DNA of 64,000 nt from CAVWQV01 sp963757115 (GCA_963757115.1 CAVWQV010000016.1:100463-164462), one strand, 5' to 3'. Positions 29,689 to 39,601 are shown, counted from the first letter of the stretch. Notes: generated from the sequence alone by a model not told the origin. A program made the numbers and translations.

Positions 29689-30537
29689 ATGCGGCACTTG
29701 GAAGCCTGTCATAACATCCGGCTGCCGTCGGACCGGACGCCGTTCTGGATGGCCGGGGCACGTGTCGGCTGGCTTCCGTCGCCCGTCGTGGACGCGCTTC
29801 GGCGTTTCTCTGCCATCACGATCGGCCCTGACGGTGTAACGCTGAGTGACCCGGCGGCGCTCCCGGCGATCGCGTCCGACCTTGCCCAGGACGGGCTGTT
29901 CCGGTGGCGGGGCGAGGCGTTCGACGTGCGCGGCGACCTTGACGGGCCGGCGCTCACGCAAGTGGACCGGGGCGCCTTGCCGATGCTCGGCATTGCGGCG
30001 GAGGGCGCGCATCTTAACGGTCTCGTGCGCCGTGCCGAGGGGCTGCATCTCTGGGTGGCCTATCGGGCAGCCGACAAGGCGCTCGACCCCGGCAAGCTCG
30101 ATCATCTCACGGCGGGCGGCGTTCCAGCCGGAATGACCCCGTTCGAGACGCTGGTGAAGGAGGCCGGGGAGGAAGCCGCGATCCCCGTCTCCCTAGCGCG
30201 CCAGGCGAAGCCTGTGGCGCGGATACGCTACGCCATGGAGCGGGCCGAAGGGCTACGGCGCGACCGGATCCATTGCTACGACCTAGAGTTGCCGCCCGAC
30301 TTCGTGCCCCGCGCGGCGGATGGCGAGGTCGAGCGGTTCGAGTTGTGGCCGGTCGGGCGCGTGCTCGATGCCGTGCGCGACACCGACCGTTTCAAGTTCA
30401 ACGTCAACTTGGTATTGATCGATCTCTTCCTTCGCCTCGGTTTGATTGGCGGTGAAGCGGCCCTGCCGCTCCGGCGCGGCCTCGACGCGGGAGAGGAAGC
30501 GGGCGGCGGAGGGCGGGGAGGATGGGCCGATGATTGA
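29689..30537 (+). CDS. Nudix hydrolase with DUF4743 N-terminal domain
   Basis: A 282-aa protein with an N-terminal DUF4743 domain ('RTPFWMAGARVGWL', 'AITIGPDGVTL') and a C-terminal Nudix domain. Its Nudix box is the relaxed form of the thiamine-pyrophosphokinase-related group, 'LTAGGVPAGMTPFETLVKEA', followed by 'GEEAAI'. Plant and yeast relatives (Tnr3 N-terminal domain type) hydrolyse oxidised thiamine diphosphates or ADP-ribose; substrate here is inferred only. ATG 29689 was chosen because it begins the family N-terminus; GTG 29668 is in frame. It ends 15 bp before the J-domain gene. Confidence 0.85.
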   Translation: MRHLEACHNIRLPSDRTPFWMAGARVGWLPSPVVDALRRFSAITIGPDGVTLSDPAALPAIASDLAQDGLFRWRGEAFDVRGDLDGPALTQVDRGALPMLGIAAEGAHLNGLVRRAEGLHLWVAYRAADKALDPGKLDHLTAGGVPAGMTPFETLVKEAGEEAAIPVSLARQAKPVARIRYAMERAEGLRRDRIHCYDLELPPDFVPRAADGEVERFELWPVGRVLDAVRDTDRFKFNVNLVLIDLFLRLGLIGGEAALPLRRGLDAGEEAGGGGRGGWADD

Positions 30538-30552
30538 TCGCGCGCGCCCCGC

Positions 30553-31023
30553 ATGATCGGGCTCATCCTCGGCGGCCTCGTCCTGCTGCTCCTGCTTGGC
30601 GGGCTGCGTGCCTTCGAACGCGCGTCGGTCGCCACAGTCAAGTCGCTGCTGGTCTGGATCGCCGCCCTGGCCGGGCTCAGCCTCACCGCCCTCCTTGTGC
30701 TGTCCGGCCGAGGGCCGGTCGCGTTCTTCGCCTTGAGCCTGTTGCTGCCGCTGTTGCGCGAGCGTTGGGCAGCTTGGCGCGCGGCCTCGGCCCGGCCGGC
30801 CGGCCGTCGGCCGGTGAGCGGATCCGCGATGAGCCGGGCCGAGGCGCTGGAGGTGCTCGGCCTGGCCCCGGACGCAGGGGAAGTGGAGATCCAGCTAGCC
30901 TATGTCCGCCTCATCCGCGCCGCGCATCCGGACAATGGCGGCTCGGACTGGTTGGCCGCCCGTATCAACCAGGCGCGCGACGTGCTTCTCAAAGGTTCAA
31001 GGAGCAGGACCGGTGGTGCTTAA
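30553..31023 (+). CDS. membrane-anchored J-domain protein
   Basis: A 156-aa DnaJ-like protein. Two hydrophobic segments (about 1-20 and 33-52) anchor it in the membrane, followed by a basic linker and a short C-terminal J domain (about 93-150) with the essential 'HPD' in 'RAAHPDNGGSDWLAARI'. J domains stimulate the ATPase of an Hsp70 partner, so this probably recruits DnaK to the inner membrane, like DjlA or Tim14-type proteins. The ATG is 16 bp after the Nudix stop; cotranscription is likely. Confidence 0.85.
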   Translation: MIGLILGGLVLLLLLGGLRAFERASVATVKSLLVWIAALAGLSLTALLVLSGRGPVAFFALSLLLPLLRERWAAWRAASARPAGRRPVSGSAMSRAEALEVLGLAPDAGEVEIQLAYVRLIRAAHPDNGGSDWLAARINQARDVLLKGSRSRTGGA

Positions 31024-31145
31024 AGGATTGTTCACGGCGAACCGTCTGTTGTTGGGCGCGGCCGGGCGTGGCACGAAGCGTTGCTTCGCCTGCGTGTAAA
31101 GGCCGACCGCCGCTGCAACCAGTTTGCGTAACGAGAGGTGCCATT

Positions 31146-32015
31146 GTGAGCAAGAAATTGCGCAAAGCCGTGCTGCCCGTCGCGGGCCTCGGAACGCGGT
31201 TCCTGCCCGCGACCAAGGCGATCGCCAAGGAGATGCTTCCGGTCGTCGACAAGCCGCTGATCCAGTACGCGATGGAGGAGGCGCGGTCCGCCGGCATCGA
31301 GCAGTTCTGCATGGTGACGGGGCGGGGCAAGACCGCGCTGGTCGAGCACTTCGACATCGCCTTCGAGCTCGAGCAAACCCTTCGGGAACGTGGGAAACAA
31401 GCCGAACTGGCGATGCTGCGCGACCTTTCGGTGGCGCCCGGGTCCATCGTCACGGTACGCCAGCAGGAGCCGCTGGGCCTCGGTCACGCCATCTGGTGCG
31501 CCCGCGCGTTCATCGGCGACGATCCGTTTGCCGTACTCCTGCCGGACGTCCTGGTGCTGTCCGAGCGGTCCTGCCTCCAGCAATTGGTTGATGTGTACGA
31601 CCGTACCGGCGGCAACGTCATCGCCATCGCCGAGGTGCCGCCGGAGCACACCAACCGCTACGGGATTGTCGATCCCGCCAACGATGATGGGAAGCTGGTC
31701 GAGGTTGTGGGGCTGGTCGAAAAGCCCGATCCCAAGCTGGCGCCCTCCAATCTGTCGGTGATCGGCCGCTATATCCTGCTACCGGAAGTGATCCAGCATC
31801 TGTCGCGTATGGAGCGCGGCGCCGGCAACGAGGTGCAGCTGACCGATGGCATGGCCCGGATGATCGGCAACACGCCGTTTCACGGGTTGCGCTACGAAGG
31901 GCGCGAATTTGACTGCGGCGACAAGGTCGGCTTCCTTGAAGCGCAGATCGCCTTCGCCTTGAAGCGCCCGGACATGGCCGCGGCCGTGCGGAGCTTCCTC
32001 AAGCTGTACGTTTAG
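31146..32015 (+). CDS. galU: UTP-glucose-1-phosphate uridylyltransferase
   Basis: Makes UDP-glucose, the donor for exopolysaccharide and lipopolysaccharide synthesis. The 289 aa show the nucleotide-binding 'GLGTRFLPATKAIAKEMLP', 'DKPLIQYAMEEA', 'QEPLGLGHAIWCAR', 'LPDVLVL' and 'RYILLPEVIQHL', all GalU landmarks. The start is a GTG at 31146 with GAGAGG upstream. Phosphomannomutase follows 46 bp later, so sugar nucleotide supply is clustered here. Confidence 0.96.
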   Translation: MSKKLRKAVLPVAGLGTRFLPATKAIAKEMLPVVDKPLIQYAMEEARSAGIEQFCMVTGRGKTALVEHFDIAFELEQTLRERGKQAELAMLRDLSVAPGSIVTVRQQEPLGLGHAIWCARAFIGDDPFAVLLPDVLVLSERSCLQQLVDVYDRTGGNVIAIAEVPPEHTNRYGIVDPANDDGKLVEVVGLVEKPDPKLAPSNLSVIGRYILLPEVIQHLSRMERGAGNEVQLTDGMARMIGNTPFHGLRYEGREFDCGDKVGFLEAQIAFALKRPDMAAAVRSFLKLYV

Positions 32016-32061
32016 GCGGCAACGTAGGGGGTAGGCGGCAACGTAGAGGGGTACGAGGCCC

Positions 32062-33471
32062 ATGCCTTTTTCGCACCGCTTCGACCCGACCGTGCTCCGC
32101 GAATACGACATCCGCGGCATCGTCGGCCGGACGCTTCATCCGGCGGACGCCTTCGCCATCGGTCGCTGCTTCGGTAGCGTCGTCGCGGGCGAGCGGGGCA
32201 GGACGGTGGCGGTGGGCTATGACGGCCGGCTGTCGAGCCCCGACCTCGAACCGCCTCTGGTCGACGGGCTGAAGGCGAGCGGCATGGAAGTGGTGCGCAT
32301 CGGCCGCGGGCCCACACCCATGCTCTACTTCGCCGCCACTACCCTGGAGACCGCCGGCGGAGTTATGGTGACCGGGAGCCACAACCCCCCGGACTATAAC
32401 GGCTTCAAGATGATGCTCGGCCGCAAGCCGTTCTTTGGTGAGCAGATCCGTCACCTGGGCGAGATGGCGGCTGCCGGTGCTGTGGTCGAGGAGGGGGCCG
32501 GCTCCGACCGCCGGGTGGATGTGAGGCACGACTACGTGGCGCGGCTCGCTTCCGACTGGGACGGCGGGGACCGACTGCTGAAAGTCGTCTGGGACAATGG
32601 CAACGGCGCGGCCGGCGAGGTGCTGCAGCAATTAGTGGCCGGCCTGCCTGGCGAGCACTTCGTGTTGAACGCGGCCATCGACGGCCGCTTCCCGGCGCAT
32701 CACCCGGACCCGACGGTGCCGAAGAACCTCGAGCAGATCATCGCGGCGGTGCACGAACACGGCGCCGATATTGGCATCGCCTTCGACGGCGATGCCGATC
32801 GTATCGGCGTGGTGGACGACAAGGGACAGATCCTGTTTGGCGACCAGCTGATGGTGGTGCTCGGGCGCGACGTGCTGCGTGAACATCCCGGGGCGACGAT
32901 CATCGCCGACGTGAAGGCGAGCCAGGTGCTATACGACGAGATCGCCCGCGCCGGCGGCACGCCGTTGATGTGGAAGACCGGCCACAGCCTAATCAAGGCC
33001 AAGATGGCGGAGATCGGCGCGCCGCTCGGGGGCGAGATGTCGGGCCACATATTCTTCGCCGACCGCTGGTACGGCTTCGACGACGCGCTCTACGCCGCTG
33101 TTCGTCTGCTTGGCATCGTCGCGCGCATGGACGGCACCTTGTCTGCGGTGCGCGATGCGTTGCCACACGTGCTCAACACGCCCGAGCTGCGGTTCGATTG
33201 CGATGATCGGCGGAAATTCGCTGTCGTGGACGAGGTCGCGGCACGGCTGAAGGCAAGGGGCGCCAAGGTGGCGAGCATCGACGGCGTTCGCGTGCTTACG
33301 CCCGATGGCTGGTGGCTGTTGCGTCCCTCCAACACGCAAGCCGTGCTCGTGGCTCGAGCGGAGGCTAGCACGCCCGAAGGATTGGAGCGCTTGAAGCATG
33401 AGCTGGTGGCGGAGTTGGAGGCATCCGGCCTTACCGCCCCGGATTTTTCGGGCAGCCATGCGGGGCATTGA
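32062..33471 (+). CDS. phosphomannomutase/phosphoglucomutase
   Basis: Alpha-D-phosphohexomutase of the AlgC type, interconverting mannose- or glucose-6-phosphate and -1-phosphate. The 469 aa carry the catalytic phosphoserine loop 'MVTGSHNPPDYNGFK', the Mg loop 'AFDGDADRIGVVDD', the sugar loop 'GGEMSGHIFF' and the phosphate-binding 'LRPSNTQAV'. With galU just upstream it would supply both glucose-1-P for UDP-glucose and mannose-1-P for GDP-mannose. Just before the ATG a 12-base direct repeat (GGCGGCAACGTA at 32013 and again at 32035) is present. Confidence 0.94.
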   Translation: MPFSHRFDPTVLREYDIRGIVGRTLHPADAFAIGRCFGSVVAGERGRTVAVGYDGRLSSPDLEPPLVDGLKASGMEVVRIGRGPTPMLYFAATTLETAGGVMVTGSHNPPDYNGFKMMLGRKPFFGEQIRHLGEMAAAGAVVEEGAGSDRRVDVRHDYVARLASDWDGGDRLLKVVWDNGNGAAGEVLQQLVAGLPGEHFVLNAAIDGRFPAHHPDPTVPKNLEQIIAAVHEHGADIGIAFDGDADRIGVVDDKGQILFGDQLMVVLGRDVLREHPGATIIADVKASQVLYDEIARAGGTPLMWKTGHSLIKAKMAEIGAPLGGEMSGHIFFADRWYGFDDALYAAVRLLGIVARMDGTLSAVRDALPHVLNTPELRFDCDDRRKFAVVDEVAARLKARGAKVASIDGVRVLTPDGWWLLRPSNTQAVLVARAEASTPEGLERLKHELVAELEASGLTAPDFSGSHAGH

Positions 33472-33557
33472 GCTGGAATAAGCCGCGCCGGATCGCGGCG
33501 GGAACGGCTTTCCGCGCCGGAAGGGCGGTGGTCTACTCGGTTGCCTAAACAACGGGG

Positions 33558-34734
33558 ATGCAGGTGAACCAGATCTCCCGTCGCGATGCGGCCGGGCGCG
33601 CCCGGGACATCGCTCCCGTCATCGCCGCGCACGCCGACGCGATCGAGCGCGAGCGCCGCATCGTCGCCCCGGTGCTGGACGCGCTGCACGAGGCGCGGTT
33701 GTTCCGGATGTTTCTCGCGCATGCCTTTGACGGTGACGAGCTGCACCCGTCGGAGTGCGCGCAGGCCGTCGAGGAGGTCAGTCGCCACGACGGCTCGGTC
33801 GGCTGGTGCTTGTTCACCGGCTGCAGCGGAACGTTGCTCGCGCCCTACCTCCATCCGGACGCGGCGTGGGCGATATACGGCGACCCCCGCGCGACCTCCG
33901 CCTGGGGGCCGCCCAACCAGTCGGAAGCACGGGCGGTCCCCGGCGGCTACCTACTCACCGGCCGGTGGCGCTTCGCCAGTGGCTGCCGGCACGCGGCCTG
34001 GATGGGCGCACATGGTCCGGTGCGCGAGCCGGATGGCAGCCTGCGGCGCGACCGGGCGGGCAATCAGGTTACCCGTTCGTTTATGTTCCCCGCGCACGAG
34101 GCGCGGTTGATCGACGATTGGAACACGATCGGCCTGCGCGGCACGGCGAGCGACAGCTACGAGGTGAGCGAGCTGTTCGTCCCCGAGGCATTCAGCGGCA
34201 CGCGGGAGGACCCGTCTGCCCGGACACTGCGCGGCAAGTTGTTCGCCTTCGGCCAGTTCGGGCTCTACACAATGGGTTCCGCGGCCGTCGCACTCGGGAT
34301 CGCGCGCGGAATGCTGGACGCGTTCGGGGCCCTGGCGAGGGAAAAGACGCCGCGCGGCCTCGCGCGCTTGGCCGACAGCAGCCGTCGTGCAAACGCAGTT
34401 CGCGCAAACCGAGGCACGACTTGCCGCCGCGCGGGCCTTCCTGCTCGCGGCGCTATGCGAAGCCTGGGACGTCGCCGACGAGATGGCGCCGCTGCCTCTA
34501 GCCCAGCGGCTCCGGGTGCGGCTCGCGGCGCTGCACGCGATCGAAACGGCGTCGGGGGCGGCGGATTACGCCTACAAGGCAGCCGGGTCGGACGCGATAT
34601 TCCCCGGAGGCGGGTTCGAGCGGCGTTTCCGCGACATGCACACGCTTACGCAACAGACCCAGGCCCGGCTCGCCAACTTCGAGCCGGTGGGCCGCATCCT
34701 GCTGGGTGCCGAGGGCGACTGGCCTTCGATCTAG
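33558..34734 (+). CDS. acyl-CoA dehydrogenase-like flavoprotein (one frameshift)
   Basis: About 391 aa once repaired. It belongs to the acyl-CoA dehydrogenase fold but resembles the flavin-dependent monooxygenase branch (HsaA/DszC-like): 'VSRHDGSVGWCLFTGCSGT', 'GYLLTGRWRFASGCRHAAW', 'WNTIGLRGTASDSYEVSELFV'. The base Glu of true dehydrogenases is not evident. At about 34382, 'LARLADSS' must shift one base to continue as 'VVQTQFAQTEARLAAARAF'; deleting one A in AGCAGCC restores it. It ends 38 bp from the convergent amidohydrolase. Confidence 0.8.
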
Positions 34735-34772
34735 CCGAAAAGACCCTTGCGTTGGCCGGCCAATGCCCGTGT

Positions 34773-36506
34773 TTACTCCGCCGCCGCCCGCTGCACTCCC
34801 TCGGCCTGCTTAGCCCCGCGCACCAGACGGCCCGGCAGGTCACCCGTTGCCTCGCCGTTGCGATACACGGGAACGCCTGAAACGATCGTTGCTTCGTACC
34901 CCTCGGTACGCTGCACCAGCCGCCGCCCACCGCTCGGCAAGTCGTAGAGCACCTCGGGCGCGTGGACCATCAGCCGGTCGAAATCGACCACGTTGATGTC
35001 GGCCTTGTAGCCCGGGGCGAGCACGCCACGGTCGTGCAGGCCGATCGCCGCGGCGTTGTCCCGGCTCAGCCGCCGCACGACCCACTCGAGCGGCAGCCGC
35101 GCACCGCGCGTGCGGTCGCGCGCCCAATGCGTAAGGGTGTGAGTCATGGTGCTGGCGTCGCAGATGATGCTGACATGCGCTCCGCCGTCGCCGAGGCCGA
35201 GCAAAGTGTTCGGGTCCTCCATCATCAGCTTCACCGTATCAAGCGTCCCGCCGGCGTAGTTGATGATCGGCCGGTACAGGATGGCGCGGCCGTCCTTCTC
35301 CAGCAGCATGTCGTAGACGACCTCCTCCGGGTCGCGCCCTTCGCGGGCGGCGCGGGCCGCGACGCTTGCCTCCGGCGGTGGCTCGTAGTCCGGCGGATCG
35401 TTCAGTGGGAAAATCTTGTCCCAGGTGTTCAGGCGATGGCTCATCGCGTCGTCGGCCGTTCGTTCGGCGAGAAGGCGGCGGCGGAACTCCGGCGTGCGCA
35501 GCTTCGCGAGCTTGGCGGCGAACGGCAGGTCCTTGATCTCCTGCCAGCTCGGGCGGCCGACGAAGGGGTTCTGCGAAATCTCGAAGCCCAGCATGACGCC
35601 GATCGGGCGGCCCATCACCTGTGCCTTCATGTCGAACCCGGCGCGGTTGACCTCCGCCACCTTGTCCAGCAGCTCGCGCCACAGGGTCGGGCGCTGCTCG
35701 CGTTGCAGCAGCGAGAAGGTCATCGGCCGGCCGGAGCCTTCGAGCACGCGGCGCAGAATGCCGAACTCCTGCTCGGGGTCGTCGAAATCCGAAATCACCT
35801 GCATCCAGCCGGCGCCTACGCCGCGCATTGCCGCCCCGATTGCCGCCAGCTCGGCTTCCGCCGCACGGAGCGTGGGAATGTGGTCGCCCGCCAGGGTCTT
35901 GTGGGCAATGGTGCGGGAAGTGGCAAAACCGAGCGCGCCGGCGCGCAGTCCTTCGGCAACGAGCGCCGCCATGCGGGCGCGGTCATCCTCGGTGGCTGGC
36001 TCCCGGTCCGCACCGCGCTCGCCCATCACGTAGACCCGCACGGCCGAATGCGGCACCTGCGTCGCAACGTCCAAGTCGTACCGGCGCGCGTCCAGCGTGT
36101 TCAGGAACTCGGGGAAGGTCTGCCAAGTCCAGGGCAGGCCCTCGGTAAGCACGACCTCGGGGATGTCCTCCACCCCCTCCATCAGCTTGACAAGCATATC
36201 GCGCTGGTTCGGGAGGCAAGGCGCGAAGCCGACGCCGCAATTGCCGATCAGCACCGTGGTGACGCCGTTCCACGACGAGGGGCTGATCTGGTTGGCCCAG
36301 GTCACTTGCGCATCGTAGTGGGTGTGGATGTCGACGAGGCCCGGGATCACGAGCTTGCCCCGGGCGTCCATCTCGCGGTCACCCTTGGGCAGCGCCGCGC
36401 CGATCGCGGCAATCCGGTCGCCCCTGATCGCGACGTCCGCCTCGAACGGTGCCCCGCCGGTCCCGTCCACGACGGTGCCGCCGCGAATGACGAGCGTTTC
36501 GGCCAT
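34773..36506 (-). CDS. N-acyl-D-amino-acid deacylase-like amidohydrolase
   Basis: Amidohydrolase-superfamily metalloenzyme of 577 aa in the D-aminoacylase/dihydroorotase-like group. It has the N-terminal 'IRGGTVVDGTGGAPFEADVAI', metal motif 'GLVDIHTHYDAQ', 'GVTTVLIGNCGVGFAP' and the C-terminal metal Asp in 'LGLGDGGAHVSII', closing with 'GYKADINVVDFD'. It probably hydrolyses an N-acyl or cyclic amide. It lies downstream of an amidase and an AtzG-like gene in the same direction (64 bp gap), consistent with an amide or ureide catabolic operon. The precise substrate is not assignable. Confidence 0.85.
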   Translation of the reverse strand: MAETLVIRGGTVVDGTGGAPFEADVAIRGDRIAAIGAALPKGDREMDARGKLVIPGLVDIHTHYDAQVTWANQISPSSWNGVTTVLIGNCGVGFAPCLPNQRDMLVKLMEGVEDIPEVVLTEGLPWTWQTFPEFLNTLDARRYDLDVATQVPHSAVRVYVMGERGADREPATEDDRARMAALVAEGLRAGALGFATSRTIAHKTLAGDHIPTLRAAEAELAAIGAAMRGVGAGWMQVISDFDDPEQEFGILRRVLEGSGRPMTFSLLQREQRPTLWRELLDKVAEVNRAGFDMKAQVMGRPIGVMLGFEISQNPFVGRPSWQEIKDLPFAAKLAKLRTPEFRRRLLAERTADDAMSHRLNTWDKIFPLNDPPDYEPPPEASVAARAAREGRDPEEVVYDMLLEKDGRAILYRPIINYAGGTLDTVKLMMEDPNTLLGLGDGGAHVSIICDASTMTHTLTHWARDRTRGARLPLEWVVRRLSRDNAAAIGLHDRGVLAPGYKADINVVDFDRLMVHAPEVLYDLPSGGRRLVQRTEGYEATIVSGVPVYRNGEATGDLPGRLVRGAKQAEGVQRAAAE

Positions 36507-36570
36507 GCTGCGTTCCCCTGTCGGTCTGCTACCGGAGAGTAACCCTCCCGTCGGAGCCGGTCAAAACCCG

Positions 36571-37963
36571 TTAGATCAGCGGCGGGCGCTTGGGTCCGCC
36601 GCCCAGCCGTTCCCAACCGGCGGCGGCGCGCAGCACGGTCGCGTCCTCGAAGGCACGGCCAACGAATTGCACCGACAAGGGCAGCCCGTGCCGGGATAAC
36701 CCCGACATCATCGCCAGCGCAGGGTGCCCGGTCACGTTGAACGGCATCCGAGCCTGGCGCGGGTAGGTCCTCGCGGTCTCCTCCGCGTCCCCGATGCGGC
36801 TGGCCGGGTCCATGGAGCTGGCGCAGAGCAGGATATCCACGTCGTGGAAAGCGTCCTCGATCGCCGCGATCATCTCGGCCCGCCGCCGCTGCGCGCCCAC
36901 GTAGTCTCCCGCCGGAATGAACGCGCCGGCCATCAGACGCTGGCGGCCGAGCTGTCCGTAGTCGCCGGGTCGCGTGCGCAACCAAGGGGCGTGGATAGAC
37001 CAGGCCTCGCTGTTCAGGATCACGCGGTTGACGGCGGCGAACTCGCCGAGCGGGGGCAGGGTCACGGGCCGGACTGACGCGCCGTCGGCGGCGAAGGCTC
37101 TCGCCACCTGTTCCAGGGCGGCCCCGACCTCGGGATCGGCGGGCATGTCGGTCTCGTGAAAATGTCGCACGAAGCCAATTCGCAGGCCCCGCACCCCGCG
37201 ATCGAGCAGCCGCCCAAATCGGCCGGCCGGTCCCGGCGCGCTGCCGGGGTCGCCCGGGTCATGGCCGGCGATGGCGTCGAGCAGCAGCGCCGCGTCCGCG
37301 ACCGTGCGCGTCATCGGCCCGACATGGTCGAGCGTGAAGGAAAGCGGGAACACCCCGCGCCGAGACACGAGTCCATAGGTCGGCTTGAGGCCGACGATGC
37401 CGCAGGCGCTTGCCGGATTGCGCACGGAACCACCGGTGTCGGTACCGAGTGCGAGGGGGAACAACCCTGCCGCCACTCCCGCACCCGAGCCCGACGACGA
37501 GCCGCCGGGATGATGGTCGGTGTTCCACGGATTGCGCGCCGGCGGGAACGGCAGGTCAAAGGAGGGACCGCCGATGGCAAACTCATGCGTGGACAACTTG
37601 CCGAGCACGATGGCGCCGGCCCCGCGCAGCCGCGACACGACGATGGCGTCGGTGCGGGCGACGTTGTCTAGCAGGATCTTCGAGTGGCAGGTCGTCGGCA
37701 GGCCGGCGACGTCGATGATGTCCTTGATCCCGACTGGCACGCCGTGAAGCGGGCCGCGCGGGCGTCCGGCCGCGATGGCGGCCTCCGCTTCGCGCGCCGC
37801 CTGGCGCGCCGCCTCGGCGTCCAGGCGTATGAAGGCGTGCAGCGTGGGGTCGAGTTCGCTCGATTCGCGCAAGCAGCGCATCCATCAGCTCTACCGGCGA
37901 AAGCCGGCGGGATGCGATCGCCTCGGCCGCTTCGGCGGCGCCGAGCCAGTGCAGCTCGTTCAT
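36571..37963 (-). CDS. amidase-signature hydrolase (one frameshift)
   Basis: Amidase-signature enzyme of about 463 aa. The Ser-cisSer-Lys triad is visible: Lys in 'VGIKDIIDVAG', cis-Ser in 'GGSSSGSGAGVAAG' and the nucleophile in 'LGTDTGGSVRNPA'. The N-terminus 'MNELHWLGAAEAAEAIASRR' is joined to the main frame ('SSELDPTLHAFIRLD') by a shift at about 37873 that fits one extra base. Start ATG 37963 overlaps the AtzG-like stop by 4 bp. With a small AtzG-type partner it may resemble the AtzE-AtzG biuret hydrolase pair or a related amidase complex. Confidence 0.88.
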
Positions 37964-38142
37964 GGGGCGGGCTTGACCTGCATGGGGGGCCAAGGTTCCG
38001 CGCTGGGATCCGTCGGGAACGCGATGCTTCCGGCCTGCACCCGCGCCATCGCCGCGGCAGCGGCGACGTCTTCGGGATGATCCCGCAGGGCGATCTCCAG
38101 CCCGAGAGCCCGCGCCAGCAAAGCTGTCAGCTCGTCATCCAT
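37960..38142 (-). CDS. AtzG-like (DUF4089) small amidase partner
   Basis: A 60-aa protein, 'ELTALLARALGLEIALRDH' and 'AGSIAFPTDPSAEPWPP', matching the layout of DUF4089/AtzG proteins: an N-terminal helix, a short linker, and a proline-rich tail carrying E-P-x-P. In the cyanuric acid pathway AtzG stabilises the amidase AtzE. Its position directly before, and overlapping, an amidase gene supports the same role. Recognition is by length, pattern and context, not by a strong motif. Confidence 0.65.
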   Translation of the reverse strand: MDDELTALLARALGLEIALRDHPEDVAAAAAMARVQAGSIAFPTDPSAEPWPPMQVKPAP

Positions 38143-38213
38143 CCCAACCTCGTCCGATCTGCGCGATCCGCCCGATCCGAGCGCATCTGAGCGGAAAAGC
38201 GCGCAGAGAAAAA

Positions 38214-38242
38214 GGCGGGGGCGACGCGGGCGCGCCGCCCCC
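38214..38242 (-). terminator. intrinsic terminator or attenuator upstream of the AtzG-amidase operon
   Basis: On the minus strand a 7-bp stem GGGGGCG/CGCCCCC (38242-38236 and 38223-38217) with a 12-base loop is followed by GCC and TTTTT. It lies about 75 bp upstream of the AtzG-like start, and no minus-strand gene lies upstream of it. It is therefore either an attenuator in the operon's own leader or an end for stray antisense transcripts. Confidence 0.5.
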
Positions 38243-38416
38243 AGAGTTGCGAGCGGCCATGCCGCTCGATCGGGGAGGAAACGGGAGTTCGGCGAGCGCC
38301 GATAGCCCGTGCGGGTTAGTATGTTCGTATGCAGTTGCCGAAACGTTAAAGCTCCCCGCTTGCGCCTAGTCCGGTGCGGCCCTTTGATTGCGGCGCACGT
38401 GGAGGAAAAGTCCGGG

Positions 38417-39601
38417 ATGAAAACGCCGCGGCGAACCGGCCCGCTTGTCGGGTTGAAGGTGGTCGAGTTCGGGCACTACATCGCCGCCCCGTTCTGCACC
38501 CGCATCCTTGCCGATCTCGGGGCCGAGGTCATCAAGGTGGAGCCGCCCGGCGGTGATCCCGTGCGCGGTTGGGGCGCGCAGGTGGACGGGCACTCGGTCT
38601 GGTTCAGCGTGCACGGTCGCAACAAGCTGTCGATCGAGCTCGACCTGAAGCGCGAACGCCCGACGGCGCTGAAGCTCGCGGCCCGCGCCGACGTGCTGGT
38701 GGAGAACTTCCGCGCGGGCGGGCTCGACAAGCTCGGGCTCGGGCCGGACGAGCTTCATCGCGTCAACCCGCGCCTGGTGATCGCCCGCATCTCGGGCTAC
38801 GGCCAGGACGGGCCTTACCGCGACAAGCCGGCTTTCGGAGCGATCGGCGAGGCCATGGGCGGGATCCGGCACGTCACGGCGCACCCGCCGGGGGTGTCCG
38901 ACCTGCCCCCGCCGCGCTGCGGCATCTCGATCGGTGACGACCTGGCCGGCATGTATGCCGCGATCGGGCTGTTGTCGGCGCTTTGGCAACGCGACGTGGC
39001 GGGCACAGGCAAAGGGCGGGTGATCGATGTCAGCCTGGTCGACGCCGTTTTCAGTCTGATGGAAGGGATGCTGCCCGAATACGCATTGGACGGCCGCGTC
39101 CGCCAGCCCGTCGGCGCTGCGATCCCGACCGCCTCGCCCACCAACACCTACCCGTGCGCGGACGGCAAATGGTTGTGCGTCGCCGGCAACTCGGACCTCA
39201 TCTTCGCCCGGCTGATGGCGGCGATTGGGCGGGGCGACCTCGCAGCCGATCCGCGCTTTGCAACCAACTATGATCGCTGCACCCACCGCGCCCCGCTCGA
39301 CGCCGCCATCGCTGCCTGGACGCGCACGCGGCCGGCGCGCGAGGCGGAGGCGGTGCTGGAAGCGGCCGACGTGCCCTGCTCGCGGCTCTACGACATAGCC
39401 GACTGCGCGGGCGATCCGCATTTCCGGGCGCGCGGCGCGGTGCTGGAGGTGGAAGACGACCTGATCGGGCACACCTTGCACCCTGGCCCGGCGATCCGCT
39501 TCGACGGCGATCCGCCCGGAAGCGTGGTCAGCTGGCCCGGCCCGGCGGCCGGTGCGCACACCGAGTACGTGTTGCGCGAATTGCTGCAGGAAGCCCCATG
39601 A
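38417..39601 (+). CDS. CaiB/BaiF (type III) CoA-transferase
   Basis: Family III CoA-transferase of 394 aa, moving CoA between carboxylic acids via an aspartyl-CoA intermediate. Motifs are 'VVEFGHYIAAPFCTRILAD', 'LGAEVIKVEPPGGDPVRGW', 'HGRNKLSIELDLK' and 'ISIGDDLAGMYAAIGLL', where the catalytic Asp (usually in G-D-x-x-x-G) falls in 'IGDDLAGM'. ATG 38417 follows GGAGGAAAAG at a good distance. It overlaps the cupin gene by 4 bp and the MFS gene follows: an uptake-activation operon for an organic acid whose identity is unknown. Confidence 0.9.
   Translation: MKTPRRTGPLVGLKVVEFGHYIAAPFCTRILADLGAEVIKVEPPGGDPVRGWGAQVDGHSVWFSVHGRNKLSIELDLKRERPTALKLAARADVLVENFRAGGLDKLGLGPDELHRVNPRLVIARISGYGQDGPYRDKPAFGAIGEAMGGIRHVTAHPPGVSDLPPPRCGISIGDDLAGMYAAIGLLSALWQRDVAGTGKGRVIDVSLVDAVFSLMEGMLPEYALDGRVRQPVGAAIPTASPTNTYPCADGKWLCVAGNSDLIFARLMAAIGRGDLAADPRFATNYDRCTHRAPLDAAIAAWTRTRPAREAEAVLEAADVPCSRLYDIADCAGDPHFRARGAVLEVEDDLIGHTLHPGPAIRFDGDPPGSVVSWPGPAAGAHTEYVLRELLQEAP

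Noticed and set aside
31074..31088. Hairpin CGAAGC/GCTTCG upstream of galU as a terminator
   Set aside because: The six-base stem has no T tract and is not clearly better than chance at this GC content.
36571..38142. Firm assignment of the amidase pair as biuret hydrolase AtzE-AtzG
   Set aside because: No cyanuric acid hydrolase or other s-triazine genes are present; only the amidase plus small-partner arrangement is shared.
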